Shown here: positions 11,584 through 21,703 of the stretch, one piece after another
Layout of the letters: the number at the start of each line of letters is the position of its first letter
Numbering within the stretch: position 1 is the first letter of the stretch
Assembly (NCBI GenBank): GCA_032622095.1
Contig: CP136061.1
Location: forward strand, 84,976,324 to 85,040,323
Direction of reading: 5' to 3'
Length of the DNA stretch: 64,000 nt
Origin: Siphonodentalium dalli
Lineage: Eukaryota; Mollusca; Scaphopoda; Gadilida; Siphonodentaliidae
Made by a program: the position numbers and the translations under genes
The notes under the pieces: generated by a model
Databases searched by the model: none
What the model saw: only the letters and a program-made list of their open reading frames with translations
What the model was told of the DNA's origin: nothing

Positions 11584-12714
11584 TCATTTTGCACATTGAG
11601 GACAGAACCATTTCTTTCTAGGTTTACGTTTCACTGACATACAAGGCCAGTGAAACCACACAGTTGGGCAAGCACAAGCATAGTTTGTCCTCTGTGATAT
11701 CAACATCTTTACTTTCTGGTGCTGATTTACTCAATTTGTTCGTGATCAGCTCAGGCAGAACGTATTTAAGAAATATGTCCTCACACTTGGCAACAACGTT
11801 ATAACAGAACCCATCGTTCCTTGGAATGGTGTTCACTGGGAACTCTTTTGTTGTCCATACAACAAAATTGCACAGAGACAAGTCACATGCAAACATCTGC
11901 ATTTGAACTTGCGTATAATAGCGATGGGTCTGTTTGAGTCGCAAGCTCTCATATCATCAAGGCAGAAATTTGGATCTTCAGCCACACTTTTCAACATATT
12001 GTGGCGATGTTTGAACGGGCATTTTATTTCCAGGACACCTCTACAGTTAATAACACCATCTGGTGAGCATCCAATGAATGGTCTATCAAGTGGCACTCTC
12101 AATCCACCCGGGCGACATGTAAACTTATTATGATTACTAGTCATATACGATATATAACATTTTCTTGCGACATCTTCATTGTCAACACCCCATGATACAG
12201 CTGCATTGTTCTTGAGGTCATATGTTTGATAACCCATTATCCTTTTAAATAAATTACATGGGTCAGTACTTGGTTTTAAAGTAAAAACATCATGGGCTTT
12301 TGAAGCTGTAATGCGACCGGCTCTATGCTCATACCACCTCTCACATATTGCTTGAGTCCTAGTCTGTAATTCCAAATCATCAAGCTGTGGTTTGGTGAGA
12401 GATGCTGTATAAGATGCCCAAAGCTCACCAGCATAATTGTTGACATCCTGGTCAGTCATGGTATCAGTTTCATCATCATAGAATGACGACAATGTTGTTG
12501 GCAATAGGTTCTCATCCTCAGTTTCAGAAGCAGAGTCGGTGTCATCATTCAAGGGGGGAATTGTAGTGAAATACCCTGCATTAGGGCACAGGGACTTCAA
12601 TTCTTTCAACATCTCAACCGATGGAACTTCAGGCTCACTGTCGACACGAGTCACATCTTTCGTTCGTTTTCCTCGAATTGTCTCCTCAACTTCACACAGT
12701 GGAACATAATCTAC
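11584..12714 (-). pseudogene. YqaJ gene last exon: nuclease domain, two frameshifts, PHD-like end
   Basis: Begins after TTTGTAG. An acidic Ser-rich linker precedes the YqaJ fold: GRITASKAHDVF, AVSWGVDNEDVARKCY, FIGCSPDGVI and VLEIKCPF, so the Asp of SPDG and the Glu-x-Lys of EIKCP are present. Near 11950 the frame must shift to continue ESLRLKQTHRYYTQVQMQMF. Near 11695 it shifts again into CPTVWFHWPC and RKPRKKWFCPQCAK before TGA (11584-11586). That end matches the second half of a PHD finger; its first half seems deleted. Sequencing error cannot be excluded for either shift. Confidence 0.75.
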
Positions 12715-13048
12715 CTACAAAGTAGAATTTCTCATCTATAGTACAAATTCAAATAGACGGATGGAATCGCTTCTATCTTCTTTTTTTTTACAAAATTTTT
12801 ATTGATCGTAAAGAAATGTTACATATATGTACTTTAATATACTCAGAATTTACTATAGACTCGATAGAAGACTTGAATATTACTTAAATATCCATGGAAT
12901 TTAATATACTAGTAAGTCTTGACATTTATTTGTGAAATTTTAAAATCAAATATTTGCATAAATAAAACATTTTCCTTCATCGTGCCACTACAGGTAGATT
13001 GTGAAAAATTGTGTACTGCAGGCTACTCACATTACCGTGTAAACTTAC

Positions 13049-13175
13049 CACTTTGCTAGATCCTTGATTCCATGCACATAGTTCACTGGTTGATGAGTTG
13101 ACAGCCAAAGCAAGTCTGGATACTGCATCCACTTGAAATAGCACTGCAGCAACATGACTACACACTTCACCTAAT
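13049..13175 (-). CDS. YqaJ gene exon with second half of SWIM finger
   Basis: Acceptor AAAACAG. Begins LGEVCSHVAAVLFQVDA, supplying the CxH half of the SWIM site, then STSELCAWNQGSSKV, the usual Cys-x-Trp-Asn segment. Donor GTAAGT, phase 0, joining to VDYVPLCEVEE in the next exon. Confidence 0.8.
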
Positions 13176-13513
13176 CTGTTTTTAAAAAAGATTGTGTCAT
13201 TATATGCATCATATATATGCGCTATGTGTATTTATATGTACATTATACATATTATACCATTATACCCATATTCATGTTATGCCTATCTTAATTTATTTAA
13301 TAATAGTATGGTCAGATCCATATGTACATTCTAGTTCAAATATTGTTTAATTACATCTACCGTATATCTGAATTTTATTTGCTAATAAATATTTCACTGT
13401 TATTGTGCTGAGAGTAGGCCTACTTCCCTCGTCAGACTGTACAAGACTTCCGAGAAGTTATGTTCACGCGACATAAGTCGGTGTCAGTAAACAAACTCTC
13501 ACAGATGACTCAC

Positions 13514-13699
13514 CCTGCCATGCATGTGCAATGAGCACAAAGTATATGCCCGTCTTTCTTTGATATGTAAATCCATGGCAAATGTGGCGTGTCAGCAATT
13601 CTTTGGGAAGGGATGACATCGGCTTTCAATACGCAGTAAAGACTGTCACTGGATACTGGGTGTTGGTATATTGTTTTGACATGGCCACTTTTCACGTAA
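13514..13699 (-). CDS. YqaJ gene exon with first half of SWIM finger
   Basis: Acceptor TGTTTCAG. The junction codon completes SYVKSGHVKTI. Continues LPWIYISKKDGHILCAHC and ends CTCMAG at a GTGAGT donor (phase 2), giving the CxC half of the zinc site. No internal stop. Confidence 0.75.
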
Positions 13700-14117
13700 C
13701 TGAAACATTGTGTAAAAATGTGGGATTAGAGCTTGAAAAAAATGATAGCATCGAATTGATACAGGTAGGCCCTATAGCTAATGACAATGTATAATGTGTT
13801 CATGAATTAAGTAGTTGATTTTTTTTTTAAATAAACAAAAATGGCATTCACCAAAAAAAACAAACAAATATTTAAAACAATTGTTTTGGCTTTTCAGATT
13901 GGTGACATAAATGTTGTTGTTGTACACAAACATTAAGATGAAAGTTAGTGATAGCTCACAGGGCGACTAAACTATGTAATTTATTGCACTCGAAACTTTG
14001 TTGTTGTCAACACTGGGCAAAATTGATGCACGAATTATGGCAACACGTCATAGGTTACGCAGTGATAAAATAACAAATAAGTCACAAATTGTGACCCAAA
14101 AAAATGGATTTACTAAC

Positions 14118-14330
14118 CTCCATGCTTCTAGGGATTTGTGTGCTTTGAGAGCTTCTTTGGTATATATTCCCGGTGTGTCGATCAAGTAGCTGTAAATGTC
14201 TGGGTACGTAACCGGTGGCCATGTTGATACTTCTGAGTTCCAACCATCGACCAATGTGTACGGATCGGGAAGTTTTCTTGTGCCCTTGTTGTACGCAAGT
14301 TTGTTTGTATATCTCGCCTGTGCCTCGGTC
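14118..14330 (-). CDS. most 5' recognisable exon of the YqaJ gene
   Basis: Reads RKLPDPYTLVDGWNSEV, WPPVTYPDIYSYLIDTPG and KAHKSLEAW, the conserved lead-in to SWIM domains in this family. Donor GTTAGT on the minus strand, phase 2. The upstream boundary is uncertain: the frame stays open to about 14344 but no convincing acceptor or ATG was found. Confidence 0.7.
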
Positions 14331-14344
14331 TTACACACAAACAC

Positions 14345-15738
14345 ACAGGATTATCAATTTAGAAAATACATTATAACGACAATGTAAGTTATCCATTGAG
14401 GTCCGGTGACCGACCGTTATTTACCGCAAAGATCTTTAGGTCATCGCATGTGCTGCGAAACGTTATGTCATGATTAAAATAATATATTCCTATATAAGCA
14501 TTGTATTCCCGCAACACTCATTGGTTGACCAACTATATGCACTCCCGAGCATTCAATCAAAAGATTGGTCCACTTATGAGCGTTACTGATATGCGCTGTG
14601 ACATTAAGTTTTCTTACAACAAGCAAATGCAGGGACGTATCGACATAGAATGCGGGGAGGCGACACATCATGCCAAATATTTAAATGTTAATAATCCAAA
14701 TCAGTTTGTAATGCCAATTACGCCACATTAGAACTTAAGTGGAATAGTTACGTTGATTACATGGAATTTCATAAAATGTTAAGAATTTGCAAGTCAAAAT
14801 GCGGAAATTGAAGATCGTTTTACACAGCCAGCGACTACTATATATTTACAGTAAATAAAGGTCTGATAAATGCGTCACCAGACCTCATTCGATAACTTAC
14901 GCTGGTCAAGAACTGCTTGTAAATCCATCCTCGAATTCATGGAATAAATAAATCCGATAAGCAGGAATACGAAAACGGCTCCTCGGAAGAATTTCTATTA
15001 TTTTTTAGTCCAATATTAACGGAAAACATCAGTTGGATCATCGGCCGGGCTTTGTGATGTTTATTTCGCTTATAAAACAGTTGCCATGCTGATAACATAT
15101 AACTATATATGTAATATCAATTTAGATAACGTCGACACAGAAAGTTTAGAAAATTACTTCGTTCTTCTACGTCGGACGAAAATAGCACTATCAAGTACAC
15201 ATTCAGAATCAGTTTTGACAATAAGTCAAACATTAATTATCTAGAATGCTAAGTCCAACTTTAATTCCGCCTTTCGAATGTGGAGTGTGGTCGAGTCACG
15301 TTTTCAACAAATGTCCTATTCATGTTCACGTTCGTGTGTGTCCACATTCTGAAAGTTTTGGAGAAAAATTAGCAAACTAGTGCAACGTATATGCCGGGAA
15401 GTATTTTGTGACATGTGCATACTGTAACTGAGTTATACTCAGTCTATGATATTGGCAAAATTCACTCTTCTCACCCGTGCTTGGATGGAAATGAGTAGCT
15501 GATTGGGGACATTCAATGGGCAAATGCGCACGACAACAATGTGTTAATTAATGCGTAGATTATAATGCGTGGGGTAAGCTAATCGCCGACATAGACAATA
15601 TTATGCTTGGGGTAATAGAATATCTAAATTTCATTTCTCAAAGTTTATATATTACACAATCAATTAACATGATTTGCTTCTTTCTGGTATCTGGTTTCTG
15701 ACATCTTGAATGACCAGACGATAAGAAATGTTCTAAGT
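14345..15738. other. non-coding sequence 5' of the YqaJ gene
   Basis: Would contain the YqaJ promoter and the right end of its transposon. I compared it by eye with the sequence left of 6317 and found no convincing inverted repeat. No exon recognised. Confidence 0.4.
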
Positions 15739-15740
15739 AA

Positions 15741-15851
15741 GATAGACACCTCGGTGAAATTTGATATGTGGGAGAAACAACCCCGTTTTGGGCCTACGGC
15801 CCTCAACAGTGTTGTTTCTCTCGCATATCCAATACCAACTTGGTGTCTATC
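15741..15851. mobile_element. small fold-back element, ~111 bp
   Basis: GATAGACACC at the left is mirrored by GGTGTCTATC at the right. Inner arms also pair (GATATG.GGGAGAAACAAC with GTTGTTTCTC.CGCATATC), and the centre contains GGGCCTACGGCCC. Confidence 0.75.
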
Positions 15852-15859
15852 TATAACAT

Positions 15860-16626
15860 AAACACCTAAAAAACAAAAAGTCCCCCCTAATATATACGGT
15901 AATATATGAGATATTGGATAGATTTTGACAAAACTTTACACAAATGTTTAGTGGTATCTGTCAAGACACAACCTGTATGAGGCACGGTCCTGTGAGTTAT
16001 GTTATAGCCGACTGAGCATGAATTGAATGGAAGAGGGGTGCTTTTCAAAAGTTGCAAAACACTGACATAGAGTGGACAGACACTCCAGTGTTCCATTGTT
16101 CACACAAGTTTTTACTGGCTGTAGATGTGGTCCAAAAGTGACACTGTGAGTCCACGATTACATGCGTGTCATTTTGAGGACACAATGTGCCCGCTGCATG
16201 CCCAGTCCATTCAGGCTAACCACATTCCTTTGGAATAACACCTTGAAGTTTCATGCCGTGAGCAACACAGTTATTGAAATCAGTCTCTTTGAAGCCATTT
16301 TTCAGTAAACCATGTTTCCCGCCATGTAGGCCTTTGAGGTACCAACAGATGCAGATGTTCCATGCCTGTGTGAGATGTGGGGTCCAAGCTACAGTTGAAT
16401 GACTGTGATCACTCTACCTGTGTTTTTGCAACTTTTGAAAAGTGCCCCTCTTCCATTCAATTGGTGATCACTCAGCCATATATCACCTCACAGCACAGTG
16501 CTTAGCACACTTGATGTCTCTGGGACCACAAATCATTTGCGGAAAGTTTCATCAAAATCCAATTAAATATCTCCGAAAATATTACAGAATATATTAGGGG
16601 GGACTTTCTTTTTTTGAGGTGTTTTT
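15860..16626. mobile_element. long-inverted-repeat element, 0.77 kb
   Basis: Outer ends AAACACCT and AAAGTCCCCCCTAATATAT are inverted at the right end (ATATTAGGGGGGACTTT and AGGTGTTTTT). A second inverted block lies inside: GAATGGAAGAGGGGTGCTTT near 16025 against its complement near 16440. No coding frame. It is probably a non-autonomous DNA element with long arms. Confidence 0.75.
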
Positions 16627-17565
16627 AAAGCACTAACAGCTAATGGGTTCCATCTTTTTTCTGTTGATATCTGACGTTCATCAAACAGTTAATCAACCAA
16701 CAGTCAGAAGAAAAAGAGATGTTTTGTAAATTGAAGCTTGTAAAGTAATTTGTGTGTAATAGGATCTCACAATAGATTATGTCACTTTGCACAAAACAGC
16801 AAAAGGAAATTATCAATTTTTTTGGTTTTCAGTAAATCCCTGAATTTTTGGATACAGTCATTATGATAATGCATATTACATTATACACCACGCATTTATG
16901 ATATCGGTGTTATACGACAACAGGTTAATCAGTTGAATTGAATAGCGAGCGATGGATTAATTTGTGGCTTGCTTTATTGCCAACAAAGATCGAGGACAAA
17001 TAATATGTATGCTTTGATGACATAGTTGTAGCTTGATAACTGTCTAGAAATATTAAAAATAATTTCCTGGGGTCATTAGATATTTTATAATGCTACTTCA
17101 GTTGGCTAATCAACCAATGAACACTGGATGGTGTTAGAGTTCTTTGGATTTGTATACTTACAAGTAGATAATATGTAGTTTAAAATAAACGTAATACTGC
17201 ATAAACTTCGTCAACTTGAACTAGATAATATGCTGGTGACACGAGTACAACACTTTTCTATTTTGTATTCCATCTCGCATATTTCTTGTACTTTTATATG
17301 CACAATATTAGAGTTAGACTAACTTGGTATAGTTATACAGAACTTATCAATCATGCATGCAACATTTCAACAACAATACTATCTATTGTTCTTTCTTTCA
17401 TATTTTATGCTAAATATGCATATTAAAACTATTATTTATACTTTATGTAACCATCTGTTCTCAGACCGCTTTCCAATTTGGAGCTTTCTATTTGTTCAAT
17501 AAATCTTTTAATCTTTAATAATATTAGCTTACTTTACTAGCTCATATTAATAATACTAGCTTGAT
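16627..17565. other. AT-rich non-coding sequence
   Basis: No exon, RNA or repeat family recognised. Many stops in all frames. Confidence 0.4.
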
Positions 17566-17568
17566 TTA

Positions 17569-18470
17569 GGGTACGTTCATACGCTGGGAAGTTTTCACGG
17601 TATGTTTTTGCGGGCATTTCGTCATAGAAAACCACATGGTGCCATAATATGAACGGAAACATGCACATAGTATGCATCTTTACCAAAGCGAAAGACATGA
17701 GAAGTAAAATTTATATAGTTCCACTTGTAACGGTGCTACTGGAATTTTCCTTCAAATACCTGTATGATTTATTTTTGTGATATAATTGCATGCTATTTAC
17801 AGGCAAATTCCGGTAGCATCGCTACAGGTGGAACTACATAGATTTTACTTCGCACGTAGTTAGCTGTGTTACAGATGCACTTTATGTGCTTGTTTCCGTT
17901 CATGTTCTGGCACCATATCGTTTTCTACGACAAAATGCCTGCAAAAGGAGCGGATAGCTCAGTTGGTTTGTGGGCCGACCTCTGAGCTACACCTTCGACA
18001 CGGTCGAGGGTTCAAATCCGACAAAATATCGGTCGGACTTTGTGTCGCCATCTGCATTCCCAGTACCATGGGCATCACAAATCAATCATCGATGCCACGA
18101 TCAGTGATCTGAGAAAGATTCCGGAAGCCAAAGAGTCTCAGACAAAATTTGAAAAAATGTGTACTGGACTAACTTCGTACCTCTGCTCCTCTCGTAATGT
18201 CATGACCAGGGATGACACTACACTTGGCACACCGTCGGATCGGGAGCCGACGCTAATGGCTGTCCCGTGTGCAACAATGTATGCACGTTAAAGATCCCTA
18301 CCGTGGCGAAGAAGTCACAGGTTCAGCAAAAAAACTTCCTGGAAAAATTATGGATCTACTTGATCCCGTCCTGTAAAAGCCAGCCTTGGTCACTAGGACG
18401 TAACAACTACAGATACAGAACTACAGATACAGAACCATACTTTGCAAACCTGCCAGTGTATGAATTACCC
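17569..18470. mobile_element. Harbinger-like fold-back element split by a SINE
   Basis: Left end GGGTACGTTCATACG is mirrored by TGTATGAATTACCC at the right end, each flanked by TTA (17566-17568, 18471-18473), the 3-bp duplication typical of PIF/Harbinger. Long inner arms pair (GGTGCCATAATATGAACGGA with TCCGTTCATGTTCTGGCACC). The right arm stops at 17948 and resumes at about 18436 (CCATACTTTGCAAA), so the sequence between was inserted later. No transposase. Confidence 0.8.
17949..18435 (+). mobile_element. tRNA-derived SINE inserted in fold-back element
   Basis: The head has an A-box-like TAGCTCAGTTGG (17955) and a B-box-like GGGTTCAAATCC (18009) at tRNA spacing, so RNA polymerase III promotion is likely. 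A ~380-bp body includes GCACGTTAAAGATCCCTA, a phrase seen in many invertebrate SINEs, and the 3' tail is a tandem ACTACAGATACAGA. It interrupts the right arm of the Harbinger-like element. The head does not fold into a full modern tRNA. Confidence 0.8.
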
Positions 18471-18684
18471 TTACTGGCTCATTTACCTGAGTCTTTGGTT
18501 TGTTTTTACATTATATAATAACGACCCAAAAAAATGAGAATTTCCTTCAATTTCTCCTATTCTCAATAAAATTTGTCAAAATCAATTTGAAATTTGGTAA
18601 AAATTTCATTTGGCAAATATTTTGACAAGAGAAATTTGTGTCCAGCGCCAACCCTGCTTGATTATCATTCCCATGTGTTCAATA

Positions 18685-18812
18685 CAGTAATGCCTAAAGT
18701 AATCCCCGAGAGCTTTCCGATGAATGGCAACAAGCCATATTTCCAACTAAATCCTGAAAAGTTACCCATAATTCTGCTGTAGTTAAAGAGTCGATTACTT
18801 TGGGCATTACTG
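18685..18812. mobile_element. CAGTAATGCC MITE, copy a (left arm shortened)
   Basis: Ends CAGTAATGCC and GGGCATTACTG with TA on both sides. One full arm (ATCCTGAAAAGTTACCCATA, TTCTGCTGTAGTTAA) remains; most of the other is deleted. Member of an eight-copy palindromic family in this window; TA duplication and CAG ends suggest Tc1/mariner mobilisation. Confidence 0.8.
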
Positions 18813-18814
18813 TA

Positions 18815-19190
18815 CCATAATGATTTATATATCCTATTTCATAATTCAAATCTCACAAATATAAATTACATTAACGTCTATCAGCAAGGGAATATTTAAA
18901 ATACATTACACTATTTTGTCACACATGACAACATGTTATAACATACTGGTAAATTCTTGGTAGTACCACCCAAATATGCAATATGATACATATATATGAA
19001 ACTTATATTATAACAATATTATATATGTTAAACATACGGGCAGCCTTCACGTGGGTATAGTTGTTAAAAGAGTTACATCTGCTAAAACCGCCAAAAACAG
19101 AAAGAATATTATCTAATAGACATATGTTGTTCTTATACCAATCATAAATATCGCGTACATTGCATGTTATTGTCATGTTTGTATGTTTTT
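18815..19190. other. AT-rich spacer
   Basis: Nothing beyond A/T-rich sequence seen between the MITE and the array start. Confidence 0.4.
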
Positions 19191-21352
19191 TTAGCTCAAC
19201 TTTACTTTGTAAAGTTTGAGCTATTGCCATGGCTTGGTATCCGCCTGTGTGTGTGTGTGTGCGTGATTCGTCAACAATTTCCTTTAGCACGGGCTACAGT
19301 TCGTACCTTTGGTCCGATTATCATGGATATTGACATTGACATGTAGATGGGAACGAGTCATTTTGGGGTCATTCGGAAAAAAAACATGGCCACCAGTGGC
19401 CATCTTGGATTTCAAAATTCAATCCATTAGCACGGGCTACAGGCCGTACTGTTCGGCTTATTGTCATGAGATTTGTCATGGATGTTAATATTGACATGTA
19501 GATGGGAACGAGTAATTTTGGGGTCATTCGGCCAAAAAAACATAGCCGCCGACAGCCATCTTAGATTTTACTCTTTGCATGACTAAATCCTTTGACACGG
19601 GCTACAGGTCGTACCTTTGGTCGGATGTTCAAAAAATTTGTCATGGATGTTAACAATGACATGTAGATGGGAACGAGTCATTTTTGGGTCATTCGGCTAA
19701 AAAACATGACCGCCAGCAGCCATCTTGGATTTTACTCTTTGTATGACTAAAACATTTAGCACGGGCTACAGGTCGTACCTTTAGTCTGATCATCATGAAA
19801 TTTCTCATGGCTGTTGAAATTGGAATGTAGATGGGAACGAATCATTTTGGGGTCATTAGGACAAAAAACATGGCCGCCAGCGGCCATCTTTGATTTCAAA
19901 ATTTAATCCATTAGCCCGGGCCACAGGTCGTACTCTTCGCCTGATCATCATGAAATTTGTCATGGATGTTAATATTGACATGTAGATGGGAACGAGTAAT
20001 TTTGGGGTTATTCGGCCAAAAAAACATGGCCACCAGCAGCCATCTTGGATTTTACTCTTTGTATGACTAAATTCTTTAGCACGGGCTACAGGTCGTATTT
20101 TTAGTCTGATCATCATAAAATTTATCATGGATGTTAACAATGACATGTAGATAGGAACGAGTCATTTTGGGGTCATTCGGCCGAAAAACATGGTCGCCAG
20201 CAGCCATCTTGGATTTTACTCTTTGTATGACTAGATCCTTTAGCACGGGCTACAGGTCGTACCTTTAATCTGATCATCACAAAATTTGTCATGAAGGTTA
20301 ATAATGACATGTAAATGGGAACGAGTCATTTGGGGGCATTCGGCCAAAAAACATGGCCGCCAGCAGCCATCTTGGATTTTACTCTTTGTATGACTAAATT
20401 CTTTAGCACGGACTACAGGTCGTACCTTGAGTCTGATCATCATGAAATTTGTCATGGCTGTTGAAATTGGAATGTAGATGGGAACGAGTCATTTTGGGGT
20501 CATTCGGACGACACCAGCGGCCATCTATGATTTGAAAATTCAATCCATTAGCACGGACTACAGGTCGTACTGTTCGTCTGATCATCATCATGTCATGGAT
20601 GTTAATATTGAGATGTAGATGGGAACGATTAATTTTGGGGTCATTCAGCCAAAAAACATGGCCGCAGCAGCCATCTTGGATTTTACTCTTTGTATGACTA
20701 AATCCTTTAGCACTGGCTACAGGTCGTTCCTTTAGTCTGATCATCATAAAATTTGTCATGGCTGTTAAAATTGGAATATAGATGGGAACGAGTCATTTTG
20801 GGGTCATACGACCGAAAAACATGGCCGCCAGTGGCCATCTTGGATTTCAAAATTCAATCCATTAGCACGGGCTACAGATCGTAATGTTCATCTGATCATC
20901 ATGAAATTTTGGGGTCATTCGGCCAAAAAACATGGCCGCCAGCAGCCATATTCGATTTTACTCTTTGCATGACTAAATCCTTTGGCACGGGCTACAGGTC
21001 GTACCTTTGGTCGGATCATTATGAAATTTGTCTTGACTTTTGACATTGACATGTAGATGGGAACAAGTCATTTTGGGGTTATTCGGCATTAAAAATGGCT
21101 GCCAGTGGCCATCTTGGATTCTACTCTTTGCATGACTAAAGCTATCAAATGTTTTTGAATTGTTGGAAAACATAGCCGCCAGCAACCATCTTAGATTTTA
21201 CTTTTATATACATGTATATATATATCTCTTCATGTTGATAAACTAGTATTAGACATTCAACTTTCCACATTCCTAATCACTCCATCGACAGTAACACATT
21301 AAATTATTCCCTTTCCAAGTTGAGCTACAGTGTCATTGACACTTTCATTTAT
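19191..21352 (+). repeat. array of ~150-165-bp units, copy I of composite element
   Basis: Opens TTAGCTCAACTTTACTTTG, GAGCTATTGCCATGG and a GT run, and closes AAGTTGAGCTACAGTGTC, ATTGACACTTTCATTT. Between lie about 12 units with GGGCTACAGGTCGTAC, AAATTTGTCATGGATGTTA, TAGATGGGAACGAGTCATTT and GGCCGCCAGCAGCCATCTTG. Two unit types occur, one with TTCAAAATTCAATCCATT and one with TTTTACTCTTTG.ATGACTAAA. Frames of up to 118 codons are by-products of repetition. The opening and closing GAGCT/AGCTC phrases are partly inverted. Confidence 0.9.
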
Positions 21353-21605
21353 GTAAACAAACATCAAAAAGTTTACAGAACCATTTGTTATAAACAAACA
21401 CTTCTAAATTATAACCTACAATGAAGGCCACCAGTCCCTTTAAAACAATTGCTGCACTGGGGATTGTTGAATTGATGCTATTTGTTATGATAAAATTCAT
21501 TGTGGTTCATTTGTACTTTTTCGCGTTACTGTTTTGTTTTATATTACATCTACGATGTTTCTATGCTGTATATTTTGTTAATTCTGTTGATGACTGTATC
21601 TGTAG
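21353..21605. other. sequence upstream of PTP exon 1 in window
   Basis: Intron or flank with a T-rich run before the acceptor. The preceding PTP exon (expected to carry DYINA..) was not found anywhere upstream in the window. Confidence 0.45.
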
Positions 21606-21703
21606 ATCCAGTTGCTGGGCATTTAGAAGACTTGTGGTCAGTTGTGTGGAACATGAACTGCCAAATCATTGTTATGCTAAATGGAGCGAATGATTCAGAA
21701 CAG
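21606..21703 (+). CDS. PTP exon 1 in window
   Basis: Acceptor CTGTAG; phase 1 entry as is common at the ..Q|GP boundary of PTP genes. Reads PVAGHLEDLWSVVWNMNCQ then IIVMLNGANDSEQ, the classic V-x-D-F-W..VW..N..IVML block. Donor GTTTGT after CAG, phase 0. Confidence 0.8.

Larger units (their letters stand above)
11584..14344 (-). pseudogene. SWIM / YqaJ nuclease / PHD-like gene, frameshifted
   Basis: Four minus-strand exons (14118-about 14330, 13514-13699, 13049-13175, 11584-12714) join in phase. Domains in order: an N-terminal segment with LPDPYTL and KSLEAW; a SWIM zinc finger split across two exons (CTCMAG joined to LGEVCSHVAAVLF, i.e. CxC..CxH); a CAWN segment; the YqaJ PD-(D/E)xK nuclease; and a PHD-like end. 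YqaJ-type enzymes are alkaline-exonuclease relatives. In animals such genes occur in transposons, including, as I recall, ISL2EU elements where they accompany a THAP transposase. Two frameshifts (near 11950 and 11695) break the last exon although the catalytic motif is intact. The first exon has no clear ATG, so the N-terminus is unresolved. Confidence 0.75.

Noticed and set aside
17949-18025. Possible functional tRNA gene
   Set aside because: A- and B-box-like motifs are present, but the arms do not pair into a full cloverleaf and the sequence continues into a SINE body and tail.
19856-21185. Minus-strand frames of 70-118 codons with recurring MTNFMMIR-type phrases
   Set aside because: They are the ~150-bp repeat units read in one frame; similar frames occur across array II.
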